22,274 nt of DNA from a virus, in the IMG/VR virus record IMGVR_UViG_3300032093_000929, positions 1 to 22,274 of that record, one strand, 5' to 3'. Positions 7,901-15,764 of this stretch are shown here, piece by piece (position 1 is the stretch's first letter; each line of letters starts with the position of its first letter). The notes under the pieces are model-generated. The model worked only from the letters and a program-made list of their open reading frames with translations. It was not told the DNA's origin and did not search any database. The translations under genes and the position numbers were made by a program.

Positions 7901-8543
7901 AGATGGGGTAAAATTAGGTGAACTTAAAAAAGGTTTAGTTGGTGAAAAGAATTTAGAAAAATATATCGAATCACTTAAAAAAGAAGGTATCGTTGATCAA
8001 ACAAAAGAAAATGAGAATGCTAATGGTGCAAAAACTACTGAAAATACAGGAGTATTAGAAATTGCAATAAAAGATAAAAATAGTGTAGTTATAAAAACCA
8101 AAGACGGTAAGAAACCAGGAGATATTGAAATTGATGGTAAAAAAGAAAGTAAGAATAGTATTGTTGGGGAAATATCTGTTGGTAACACTAAAGTAAATGA
8201 AAAACCTGATAGTGAAACATCTGAAGTAGTAATAAATGTTTTATCTGTGGATAAGTTTGAAGGTAAAATTATGTTACCTGAAACACTGAAAAATTTAGAG
8301 ACTGCCGTTGCAGAAAAACAAAAGGAATTAGATGATTTAATTGCGCTTGCTAAAATTGATCCTACTGTAAAAAATTCTGAAATAAGGAAAGCAGAAAATG
8401 ACTTAAAAGATCAACAAAAAAATTTAGAAAAATATAAATCATCTGCTTCTGACAAAGTTACTGTAGTTGCTTATTTAGATAAAAATAAAAAAACAACTAC
8501 TGTGAGTAAAACATTTACAATCACTCAAAATGGGTTAAATTAA
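4941..8543 (+). CDS. Large baseplate / tail-tube-junction protein with OmpA-like segment
   Basis: This 1200-aa protein looks modular. Residues 1-400 are Asn- and Tyr-rich with many short beta-like segments. About 525-585 contains GRIMWFPPYELTFDENTSA, reminiscent of tube or baseplate beta-barrels. About 669-775 looks OmpA-like, with a beta strand ITLNGWVG, then DNGTKLSKEFADKVKTEI and SSGID, as in peptidoglycan-binding OmpA domains. About 800-975 (DFFHTKIVINSLSITYDGPQ, then IATVSLSIDYIGGHSL) resembles tail-tube-like domains of baseplate hub and tube-initiator proteins. The last 100 residues include a coiled coil near 1105-1165 and a beta-rich tail. In T4 the genes after the tape measure encode gp48 and gp54, the tube cap and initiator. 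That role fits position and the 800-975 domain, but the protein is about three times longer. It lies 5 bp before the gp53-like gene. Confidence 0.6.
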   Translation: MAGILDYSKGIYSTQGFRDSLLNRNLPPPVNETLTQAGLVSKLQDIGTVISVPVNGEANENIPVHYDVNKRLFPLGNFYRVTQNVNLNRYIPQDEIYEVYELTYPINLGYPLPEGFGEKVRDDYPISYNQEQFFLVNKGDQKGVKFPFNVIDTYKSLNFQKESSLGLIGGQQLEKTIIDKIAQVSEEVGNSNKKTGYITEPIDNIVDNFVNKLRGNDQFFNTLPNNAVGWNEYNSSAKSGSELLKSDLDIQEGVEPTMTTEVRMNTLLSRTSTTQVSFAFNLLNRNDYRPLYEDRRLEGTSDAGLNERYYIGNEKNTNRGNRITKKFNSDDFNGGPDTSGNAKRTTIEGVGEPFGEPNKFFWATGGEQNFNEKTLLYKTQQLVDNNQNDVFINQTKKYFKDKEQGRIISRGNAIKTLDLIDIDGNGNFCRVWTVNDRYSYANAIRNTGLFFSPDKDLQGFSVTNGKASQSVLMDNGIPKYHPVLSDSSTTRKKFMLSIENLAWADNLADLPLSEIGPGDILNGNKGRIMWFPPYELTFDENTSANWNKNEFIGRSEPVYTYNNSSRSGQLGFKIIVDHPRVINCYRGNSTNLTERFFAGCATPEEFLRALECSVTQSDLEEIKKKIYEKKPQKTVDVESKDDDGTVLLDQIKDCDSKTENCKAKRIPNEDNLNSIVSKIKTFVEKQSGNTNPKVKITLNGWVGKGATVDKSGEPTSDNGTKLSKEFADKVKTEIESKLNSSGIDTKLLSNISPIVTKGNIAANTENENDYRVHVKMENDTQNSDQTKPKDEDKGDGAGSFDPEDIRLVDNLIIDEGAYFDYIDENYPNYFKYISAKIKYFHPGFHSITPEGFNSRLTFLNQCMKQGPSIYDRKTLKDGTEVGVQPQNLSFGRPPICILRIGDFFHTKIVINSLSITYDGPQWDLNPEGIGVQPMIATVSLSIDYIGGHSLVGPLNRLQNAVSFNYYANTEMYDVRSDSIDSSTGKVVDGVKLGELKKGLVGEKNLEKYIESLKKEGIVDQTKENENANGAKTTENTGVLEIAIKDKNSVVIKTKDGKKPGDIEIDGKKESKNSIVGEISVGNTKVNEKPDSETSEVVINVLSVDKFEGKIMLPETLKNLETAVAEKQKELDDLIALAKIDPTVKNSEIRKAENDLKDQQKNLEKYKSSASDKVTVVAYLDKNKKTTTVSKTFTITQNGLN

Positions 8544-8548
8544 TAAAT

Positions 8549-8875
8549 ATGGGAAAAGAATATTTTGATAGATATCAGAGTTTTAAATTTGATGGTAAGT
8601 ATTTACCATTACCTTATATCGGTATACCACCTAAAGGTTCGGATAAAAGTGTTGTATATGAATCTCAAATTTCTAGGTTAGATAAGTTGAGTCAAAAATA
8701 TTATAATAACCCTTATCATGGTTGGTTAATATTACTAGCAAACCCACAATACGGTGGTGTTGAAGAAAATATACCTAATGGTGAAATAATTAGAATACCA
8801 TTTCCTTTTAGAGATAGTGTGCAACAATATATTGATGAAACACAGAAATACATCAATTTATATATTAAAAAATAA
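8549..8875 (+). CDS. gp53-like / LysM-type baseplate wedge protein
   Basis: This 108-aa protein has the layout of T4 gp53 and related LysM-type baseplate proteins. An N-terminal arm (FDGKYLPLPYIGIPP) is followed by a helix (SQISRLDKLSQKYYNNPYHG). The hallmark 'W-L-I-L-L-A-N-P' then leads to a G-E-I-I-R-I-P strand that ends the LysM-like fold. gp53 joins baseplate wedges around the hub in T4. The N-terminal arm would be expected to make those contacts. The gene sits only 5 bp after the 1200-aa baseplate gene and 6 bp before the hub gene, so all three are surely co-transcribed and their products probably contact each other. The ATG at 8549 is preceded by AATTAATAAAT with no Shine-Dalgarno sequence. 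Similarity was judged by pattern only. Confidence 0.66.
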   Translation: MGKEYFDRYQSFKFDGKYLPLPYIGIPPKGSDKSVVYESQISRLDKLSQKYYNNPYHGWLILLANPQYGGVEENIPNGEIIRIPFPFRDSVQQYIDETQKYINLYIKK

Positions 8876-8881
8876 AATTTT

Positions 8882-11800
8882 ATGGACCCTAAAGTAGATA
8901 AAATTGGTAAAGCATTTATTGTTGATCCAAACCCGCCAGGTATGGAAATAGTTCCGCCAGAAGATTTATTCATTTATGTTAAATTTTCTGCTTACCCTAG
9001 AAGTAGGGTAACTTATGGTGGTGAGAATAAAACTTTTAATAGTGGTATAGAAGATGAAGTTCATTTCATATCAACTAATTTAAAATATAATAGTCAAACA
9101 GGTAAATTAGATCCTACATTACAAAAATCTTATGCGACTACTGATTGGACAAATATCGGTGGATTTTCTAAAGATGTGAAATCAAGAAGTGCTGGTGCTT
9201 TAGAGGGGTTTGGTATTAAATCTATTGATATAAAATATAATTCTAGTTTAGTACCTACAGTAGATATTACATTTACAGATGTTAGAGGTGGTGCATTGTT
9301 CGATGTTATTAAAGATGATGATAGATTATCACCTTATAGTATATTTTTTAAAATGCCTTATCCAGTTTTTAACCTATCAATTAAAGGATATTTTGGACAA
9401 AAAGTTGATTTTTGTTTACATATGGTTAATTGGACATCTAGTTTTGATGGTTCGACAGGTAATTTTGATATTAGTGCAAATTTTTTAGGATTCCAACAAG
9501 CATTTTTAAATGATATGGTTTTAGGTAACATAATAGGTGTGATAAACACACCTGAAGGTTATAATAAATTAAATAAAATTTATGATGAAAGTAATTCACA
9601 AATTGGTTCTTCCGATTTAAATGGTAAAACTTTAGAAGAGATTAGAAAAAATGGTGATTTAAATATAAGAAAAATAGATGATTTTTTTACTCAAATAAGT
9701 AAATTACAAGTACAATCTGAAATTATAAAAACAGATTTAGATAGTTTTAAGTTATTAAAAGATTTAAATGGAAAATTAAGTTTATTAAAAACAATTAGAA
9801 CTTTTATCGGTTCTCCTATATTGAAAGAGGCGGAGAATAATAGTAATGGTAGTAGTCAAAAAAATCAACAAACTAAATCTTATTTAGAAACTGATAATAG
9901 AAAAGATCAAATACAGACATCACCTATAAAAGATGATGAGTTGATTATTAATAATAATTATTTATCTATACGTGATTACATTATTTTTAATTCAGTTAAT
10001 AGGTTAGCATTTAAATCTTATGTTAGCACATTAAATTCAATAATATTAAAATATCAAGAATATATTAATACTACAGAAAAAACTGTAAAAGATGAAGTAA
10101 AAGATAAAAATTTGATAGAATCTTTTAAATCTATAGGTGATGAGAATAATTGGGAAAATTTTATTGTATCACCGACATTAAATGCTAGTGGTAAACCTGA
10201 TTTTAAAAAATTACAAAACGTATTAGAAGATTTATATACTTCAGGGTCAACAATATATTTAATTAAACCTTATGTTGGTGGACCTGAAGTAAATACTGGT
10301 TTTGATGTGGGTTCTTTTATAAAAAGGGTAAATGAAAGAAATTTTTATGCACCTAAAACAAAATTATTAGAATCAACAAATGTATTGATTGCAGATTTTA
10401 GAAAACAAAGAACTTTATTAGAAGATATTATAATAGATTTAGAATCTATTATAAAAGTACAAAAAGAAAAAGTACAAGAAGAATTAAATAAAAAATTATT
10501 AGAGAATTTTAGATCAGAATTAAAAGTTAATTTTGACCCTACAATTGGTAAATGTTTTGAGATTATTGCAAATAATACACAAGCAATGGTTGAAACTGTT
10601 TATGATATTAGTCAGGCAGCGGAACAGAAATCTATTTCTAGTAATAGACAGAGTGTATTAAAAACTTATGAAACTGACGTTCCAACAGGAATAGATGGGG
10701 TTGCTTGGCCTTCAATATACCAAAAAAATGATAAGGGGGACATTCAAGAAATATATGTGGGTGAAATAACTGGTGTTAATACATCAGATTTCCCTGAATG
10801 GGATTTTGTTGAAAGGGTTTTTGAAAACTTAGTGGGTAAAACTAAACAATTAGAAGATGTTAGTAAATCTTCTATATTAAAAAATGGTTTAGATACTGAC
10901 AATTGGTTTCCTATTAACCCTATTGATTATAGTATAAATCCTTGGATAAAATTAAATTCTTTAAATGACGTTAAAAAAATAGGTAATGAATTAGTTGAAA
11001 AATTTTTTACTAGAATTGCGTTATTAGATAACTATACAAGATATTCCCCTAATACTGGATTAAAAGACATTGATAGTTACGCTAGATTAGAATCTATTGC
11101 GGCAAATAAAACAATTTTTTCAGAAAAGGCTAGACAAATAATATCTAATATATTGATAGATATAGACACTCAAATTAATGCAACTGGTTCTATTTTTGTT
11201 CCTGATGATAAATTTGATTTAAAAAAATGTAAGTTCTATACCGATTTTATTTTAGAAGAACCTAATAACTATATTATTAGTGAAGAGAATAGTTTTCAAA
11301 AAATAGGGAATTTTAAAATAAGTGGTACGTTTTCTGATAAAGTAGATTATATTTTATTTGATGATCCGTCTATCATTAATAATAGTAAAAAATTATTTCA
11401 AGAAATAAAAGACGATGAAACATATAGAAAATTTGCAGATAAAAAATCTAGTCCACCAAGTAAAGAATTTAAAACCAATCTATTCTTTAAAAATTTTATT
11501 TCTAGTGCAAATAATCTAACAACATATAATTCTTTTAATGTTTGGTTTGATGATGTTTGTAATAACATTCTTAAATCTAGTGATAATGAAATATTAGGTA
11601 ATTTAAATAAATGTAAAATAATTGATTTTAATCCAGGTCTTTCTACATTAAATAATTCGAGTGGTTCTACATATAATAGTAAATATATTAATATGACATA
11701 TTTTAGACAGAATACTAATACTTCTGTTGATTATGAAGATATTATGACATATTCAGAACTATACGATAAACAAAGTTCTAATTACGCTAGGGCATTATTA

Positions 11801-14512
11801 TTGTTATCTACATTCCCGTTCAAAAATTTTAAAAAAGGGTTTTTAGAGTCTGTTTTTGATACCAAAGTATTTGATGGGGCGAGAGTAATTAATTTACCTA
11901 AATTATATGTTTATTATATTGGGGCATTATTGTGGAGATATGAGGAATCTATAAATCTTGTGGATCCATTAAAATTCACTTTCTCAACAGGAAAAGATTA
12001 TTCTAATTTTAGTTCTCCCGCAAATTCTTATTTATATAAGGTAGGACATAGATTAACCACAAATGTTACAACAGAACCATTAGAAGATGAATTAATTAAT
12101 TTACCTAAATCGGTTAAAGATAAACTTATTAATAAATTTAAGAGTTGGGTGGATAGTGATAATTTTAACAATAGTAAAAATGGTTTTTTTGAAAGATCAG
12201 TAAAATTATATGTACCTGATTTAATTACCCAAACTACCCTAACTACACAAGAACAAGATTTAGCTCAAAATAATATTTTTACTAAATTAAAAGAAACTAC
12301 AGATTTAATTTTATTGAATCCTGATATTTTTGATAATGTTAAGATTGCACAACTAAGTCAAAATAAAGGATTGATTGTAGATAAATCATTATTGAAAAAA
12401 TATGTTAGTAATTTTAAACAAAAGTTTAATGAGGTAGGTAAAGAAAATGATAATGGTAAAAAAGAAGGTAATGAAGAAAAAAAAGATGATAATAAAAGTA
12501 CAAATATTATAAAATTACAACTTTATAATTATTTTAAAAATATAAGTAATAAATGGATAGGTAATAGCGGTTCTTTTAGTATATGTGGAGATTCTTCTGA
12601 TAAAAATTTATTTGAATATTTTAAATTTATAGATAGAGGTTGGAGATTTATTGGGGATGAAGCAACATTTAATTTAAAAAGTTTTCTTTCTTTAGGTAGT
12701 AATTTAAATACTAGTGTTTATTTCTTTATGTCTAAACTTTTAAGAGACAGTAATTTTCTTTTCCAAATATTACCTACATATATTAATTTTAAAAGTGCTA
12801 CTGAAGTCGCTAAGATATTCCAACCACAAACGGTATTAGAAAATAATGATTCTTCAGGACCTATATTTTGTTGTATTTGGGTTGGTGGGGCATCACAAGC
12901 GTTAGATATTGGTGAGAGAAGTAATTATTATTTTAAAGATGACGGATTTAGTTTAACTACAGGTAATATTCCTTCAGATATTGTTGATGAAAATAAATCA
13001 GATACTATTAATAATCAAGGTGATATTGATTTAGGTGATTCTTCTTTAGTCGCATTTAGAGTTTCATTTGGGGCACAAAATCAGACAGTTTTTAAAAATG
13101 TTTCATTAAGTCAACAGGAACATAGAGAGACAGGGGAATATTTTAAAGCATTATCTGATTTAGTAGATAAAAGAGGTGGTACCCAAAAAGCATATGTAGG
13201 TACAGATTTATTAAGATTATTTAAAACTAGATCATATACTTGTAAAGTTGAGGCTATGGGATGTATGAATATACAACCATTAATGTATTTCGATTTACAA
13301 AATGTTCCATTTTTTAATGGTGCATATCTTATAACTAGTGTTAGCCATAACATAACACCAAACCAAATGTCTACTAGTTTTGAGGGGTTAAGACAATCAA
13401 AATATATAACATCACCTTCAAAACAGATTACTGCGGATTTAGATATAGATTTAAATGAAAGTAGTGAGACACCAAAAATAGAGTTCACTAATCTTAATAA
13501 TAAAAATGAAATATTTAGTATAGGTGTTTTAAACCCTACAGATTTATTTGATTATCAGAAAAACTTTGGTGTTGGTACTGTAGCAAATGTGGATGAGGGT
13601 GTTAATAAATTTAAAAATATTGGTGTTACTACTTTTACTGATCAAAAATTAAGAGAAGTAATAAATGATTTAGAAAGTAAAATGAAATTCAATAACATTT
13701 TGACTAATTCACAAGTTACTATGTTTTTATCTGCAATTCTTTCTAATTCAGAAAATTTATCCAAAAGTGAAATTTCTTGGGATGTGGAAAACAAAGAGAC
13801 ATATGTAGATAAATTCCCTAGTACTGATCCTATAAATCCTGATAAAATTAAATATTACGGAAAATCAAATTCTTCAGATAAATATTTGTCATATTTACCT
13901 ATTTTTACGGGTGGGTCAGTTAACAATATTGCTTATGACGGTAAATTTCCTGGTAACGATACATTAAAAGAGTATTCAATAAATGATCAGATTGAAGGAA
14001 GAAAACAAGATATAAATAATAGGATATCTAAATTAGATGTTAATGACCCAAAACAAAAATCTGAAAAAGATACTTTAGAAAAAGAATTAAAAGATTTAAC
14101 TAAACAGGAAGAAAATTTAATTAAGACTACTAAATATTATAACATATTTGAGGGTGATGCCTATAGATATAAACCTAGAGGTTATTTATATGTTATTGGT
14201 AGAAAACAATACTATGATATATATGGTGACTCAGGTTTGGCAGAACCTACAATTGCATCATCAGGAGAACCTTCTACTATATTGACTAGTTTAAAAGTTT
14301 GGAATTATTTAAAAGATGGTGATAAAAATGCGTATGATTATTCTTCATTACCATCTGGTTCGGCATCAATATATAGTAAGTGTATAAATTTAACACATCA
14401 ATATAGTCCAAAGGGGTTAGAAAATGCCTTTACTACTTTTGAAAAAGTATTGACTACCTTTGTTGATAAAAATAATCAACCACTTATTAATTATTTTAAT
14501 CCAGGACCTTAA
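8882..14512 (+). CDS. Giant baseplate hub protein with C-terminal GH19-like muralytic domain
   Basis: This 1876-aa protein has a gp27/gp44-like hub layout. Residues 20-215 form beta-rich segments ending in a conserved-looking FLGFQQAFLNDMVLGNIIG. A long charged helical middle spans about 260-620, and more unassigned sequence follows. At 1391-1512 is a hub D-like domain (VEAMGCMNIQPLMYFDLQ, then GAYLITSVSHNITPNQM). Residues 1600-1876 resemble GH19 chitinase/lysozyme domains. TMFLSAILSNSENLS has Glu1624 at the place of the catalytic acid. Residues 1763-1778 (YKPRGYLYVIGRKQYY) match the GRGxxQLTGRxNY signature. A coiled coil of about 50 residues (1701-1750) separates these two motifs. The likely role is the central spike-hub carrying a lysin that opens peptidoglycan on injection, as gp27 plus gp5 do in T4. 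The first Gly of GRG is Pro, so activity is uncertain. Confidence 0.62.
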   Translation: MDPKVDKIGKAFIVDPNPPGMEIVPPEDLFIYVKFSAYPRSRVTYGGENKTFNSGIEDEVHFISTNLKYNSQTGKLDPTLQKSYATTDWTNIGGFSKDVKSRSAGALEGFGIKSIDIKYNSSLVPTVDITFTDVRGGALFDVIKDDDRLSPYSIFFKMPYPVFNLSIKGYFGQKVDFCLHMVNWTSSFDGSTGNFDISANFLGFQQAFLNDMVLGNIIGVINTPEGYNKLNKIYDESNSQIGSSDLNGKTLEEIRKNGDLNIRKIDDFFTQISKLQVQSEIIKTDLDSFKLLKDLNGKLSLLKTIRTFIGSPILKEAENNSNGSSQKNQQTKSYLETDNRKDQIQTSPIKDDELIINNNYLSIRDYIIFNSVNRLAFKSYVSTLNSIILKYQEYINTTEKTVKDEVKDKNLIESFKSIGDENNWENFIVSPTLNASGKPDFKKLQNVLEDLYTSGSTIYLIKPYVGGPEVNTGFDVGSFIKRVNERNFYAPKTKLLESTNVLIADFRKQRTLLEDIIIDLESIIKVQKEKVQEELNKKLLENFRSELKVNFDPTIGKCFEIIANNTQAMVETVYDISQAAEQKSISSNRQSVLKTYETDVPTGIDGVAWPSIYQKNDKGDIQEIYVGEITGVNTSDFPEWDFVERVFENLVGKTKQLEDVSKSSILKNGLDTDNWFPINPIDYSINPWIKLNSLNDVKKIGNELVEKFFTRIALLDNYTRYSPNTGLKDIDSYARLESIAANKTIFSEKARQIISNILIDIDTQINATGSIFVPDDKFDLKKCKFYTDFILEEPNNYIISEENSFQKIGNFKISGTFSDKVDYILFDDPSIINNSKKLFQEIKDDETYRKFADKKSSPPSKEFKTNLFFKNFISSANNLTTYNSFNVWFDDVCNNILKSSDNEILGNLNKCKIIDFNPGLSTLNNSSGSTYNSKYINMTYFRQNTNTSVDYEDIMTYSELYDKQSSNYARALLLLSTFPFKNFKKGFLESVFDTKVFDGARVINLPKLYVYYIGALLWRYEESINLVDPLKFTFSTGKDYSNFSSPANSYLYKVGHRLTTNVTTEPLEDELINLPKSVKDKLINKFKSWVDSDNFNNSKNGFFERSVKLYVPDLITQTTLTTQEQDLAQNNIFTKLKETTDLILLNPDIFDNVKIAQLSQNKGLIVDKSLLKKYVSNFKQKFNEVGKENDNGKKEGNEEKKDDNKSTNIIKLQLYNYFKNISNKWIGNSGSFSICGDSSDKNLFEYFKFIDRGWRFIGDEATFNLKSFLSLGSNLNTSVYFFMSKLLRDSNFLFQILPTYINFKSATEVAKIFQPQTVLENNDSSGPIFCCIWVGGASQALDIGERSNYYFKDDGFSLTTGNIPSDIVDENKSDTINNQGDIDLGDSSLVAFRVSFGAQNQTVFKNVSLSQQEHRETGEYFKALSDLVDKRGGTQKAYVGTDLLRLFKTRSYTCKVEAMGCMNIQPLMYFDLQNVPFFNGAYLITSVSHNITPNQMSTSFEGLRQSKYITSPSKQITADLDIDLNESSETPKIEFTNLNNKNEIFSIGVLNPTDLFDYQKNFGVGTVANVDEGVNKFKNIGVTTFTDQKLREVINDLESKMKFNNILTNSQVTMFLSAILSNSENLSKSEISWDVENKETYVDKFPSTDPINPDKIKYYGKSNSSDKYLSYLPIFTGGSVNNIAYDGKFPGNDTLKEYSINDQIEGRKQDINNRISKLDVNDPKQKSEKDTLEKELKDLTKQEENLIKTTKYYNIFEGDAYRYKPRGYLYVIGRKQYYDIYGDSGLAEPTIASSGEPSTILTSLKVWNYLKDGDKNAYDYSSLPSGSASIYSKCINLTHQYSPKGLENAFTTFEKVLTTFVDKNNQPLINYFNPGP

Positions 14513-14531
14513 CATTTTAAAAAAATATTAT

Positions 14532-14539
14532 TATATTTG
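14532..14539 (+). promoter_or_regulatory. TAnnTTTG element next to a start codon
   Basis: TATATTTG is an exact match to the TAnnTTTG -7 element of Bacteroidota housekeeping promoters, and is followed by C. It ends five bases before the ATG at 14544. No clear -33 TTG lies at the right distance upstream. If it is used, transcription would begin at or within a base or two of the start codon, giving a leaderless mRNA. Confidence 0.35.
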
Positions 14540-14543
14540 CACT

Positions 14544-15143
14544 ATGTATTTTGGAAATATAATATCTAATTCCCCTATTAGTATAGAAGGGTTCAAAAAT
14601 TATGGTAAGGATGATTTAATTAATAACGATTTACCTATTTTAATTATTGGTTGGGATTTAGTTAAAGAAATGTATGGTAATAAAGTTTCCATTTTACATA
14701 AATCTATTAATTTAAAAACATATTGGACATTTAATTCTAAAGAGAGGAAGGCAGATTTTGAAACAGATATAGAATCTTTTAAGGAATTTTGTTACAATAG
14801 TTTTGGTGATAACATACCTTATGTTTATTTAGATATTTTATATGGTAAAAAAAACGTTAATAAAAAAATAATTAAAAAAATTTTAACGTTAGTAAAACCA
14901 TATGTGTATGTATCAGATAATAATATGGTTTATATATTCGGTGATAATATAATTTTTGGAATTGATTTAAACATTTTAGATTATTTTGACGGTAAAAAAG
15001 AAAAAACGTTAAGGGTGATAAATAATTTAAATTCTGCCGTTTTGATAGATTCTGAGATATTTAATAAATACAGGGATTTTTTATATAAAATAAAAAATAA
15101 AAACAGATTAATCCCGTATATTATTAAAAATGGAAACGACTAA
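14544..15143 (+). CDS. Unknown phage protein
   Basis: This is a 199-aa protein from the ATG at 14544. The frame is open further upstream, but an earlier start would overlap the hub gene. The chosen ATG sits just after the hub stop and the TAnnTTTG element. I do not recognise it. The sequence alternates beta-like strands (LPILIIGWDLVKEM, VYIFGDNIIFGIDL) with Lys-rich helices and reads as one compact alpha/beta domain. It has no signal peptide or membrane segment and one cysteine, in FKEFCYNSF. Its end overlaps the next gene by 14 bp, so the two are probably coupled. The position after the hub suggests a tail-assembly or head-completion accessory, but the sequence does not show it. Confidence 0.68.
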   Translation: MYFGNIISNSPISIEGFKNYGKDDLINNDLPILIIGWDLVKEMYGNKVSILHKSINLKTYWTFNSKERKADFETDIESFKEFCYNSFGDNIPYVYLDILYGKKNVNKKIIKKILTLVKPYVYVSDNNMVYIFGDNIIFGIDLNILDYFDGKKEKTLRVINNLNSAVLIDSEIFNKYRDFLYKIKNKNRLIPYIIKNGND

Positions 15144-15543
15144 AATTATAACATTAGCATCTTTTGTATATATAGATAAAATCGAATCATTCAAAAAGTA
15201 TCTACAAAAAAGATTTAAAATAAATTACGAAAACATATTTCAGTATTCATTCTATGATGATAGTAAAAAAATACTAACATATAGAATACCTTTAAAGAAT
15301 GAAAATAAAATAGACATATCTAGTCTAATACCACCCACAATTATTGTACACAAAAAGGGTGAATGTTTTTACACTATTAACGCTCTGAATAAACTTATTG
15401 AATTTATTTACAATTTAGATAGTGGTAATATAAATCACTTAGAGTATAAAATAGAATGGGATAACTATCAAAATAAAATAATTCTTATTAAGAACGATGA
15501 ATTAAAAATAATAGACATTATTAAAGATTTTTCTGAAAAATAA
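15130..15543 (+). CDS. Unknown phage protein, overlaps upstream gene
   Basis: This 137-aa protein starts at an ATG inside the last codons of the preceding gene, in a different frame. The sequence is rich in Lys, Ile and Tyr, with predicted short strands (IITLASFVYID, SLIPPTIIVHKKGECFYTIN) and an amphipathic C-terminal helix. One cysteine is present. No known motif was found. Co-occurrence with the 199-aa gene, with overlapping ends, suggests the two work together. Function unknown. Confidence 0.66.
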   Translation: METTKIITLASFVYIDKIESFKKYLQKRFKINYENIFQYSFYDDSKKILTYRIPLKNENKIDISSLIPPTIIVHKKGECFYTINALNKLIEFIYNLDSGNINHLEYKIEWDNYQNKIILIKNDELKIIDIIKDFSEK

Positions 15544-15544
15544 G

Positions 15545-15558
15545 ATATTTATTAATAA
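15545..15558 (+). promoter_or_regulatory. Shared upstream motif, copy 3 (one base shorter)
   Basis: ATATTTATTAATAA differs from the 15-mer at 2123 and 4913 by loss of a single A. It ends ten bases before the ATG of the 62-aa gene. The spacing to the start codon is similar to that of the 4913 copy. Confidence 0.28.
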
Positions 15559-15568
15559 AAATAAAGTT

Positions 15569-15757
15569 ATGGAAGATAATAAAAATAAAAAATCTACAGA
15601 AAACTTAGGGAAAAAATTAGATGATTTTTTAACTAATAAAAAAACACAATCTAAAGAGTGTGTAGGTGATGAATGTCTGATTAATGACGGAAAAGAAATT
15701 GTTGAAAGAGTAAATAAAGTTTACAAAACTAATGATGGTAGACAACTTTTAATGTAA
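15569..15757 (+). CDS. Small 62-aa protein with C-x4-C
   Basis: This short polar protein has a Lys/Asn-rich N-terminus and a C-x4-C pair (KECVGDECLI). It ends EIVERVNKVYKTNDGRQLLM, where the DGRQLL tail looks like a conserved recognition segment. It lies 25 bp after one gene and 7 bp before the acidic 250-aa gene and has a clear ATG, so it is probably real. The two cysteines alone are too few for a zinc site. They could bind metal as a dimer or form a disulfide. I do not recognise a family. Confidence 0.6.
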   Translation: MEDNKNKKSTENLGKKLDDFLTNKKTQSKECVGDECLINDGKEIVERVNKVYKTNDGRQLLM

Positions 15758-15764
15758 TATATAT

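Noticed and set aside
13111-13488. 125-aa open frame on the minus strand
   Set aside because: It lies inside the hub D-like domain, which is clearly coding on the + strand. No upstream signals support the reverse frame.
14460-14543. Earlier start for the 199-aa gene
   Set aside because: It would overlap the end of the hub gene. The ATG at 14544 comes after the hub stop and the TAnnTTTG element.
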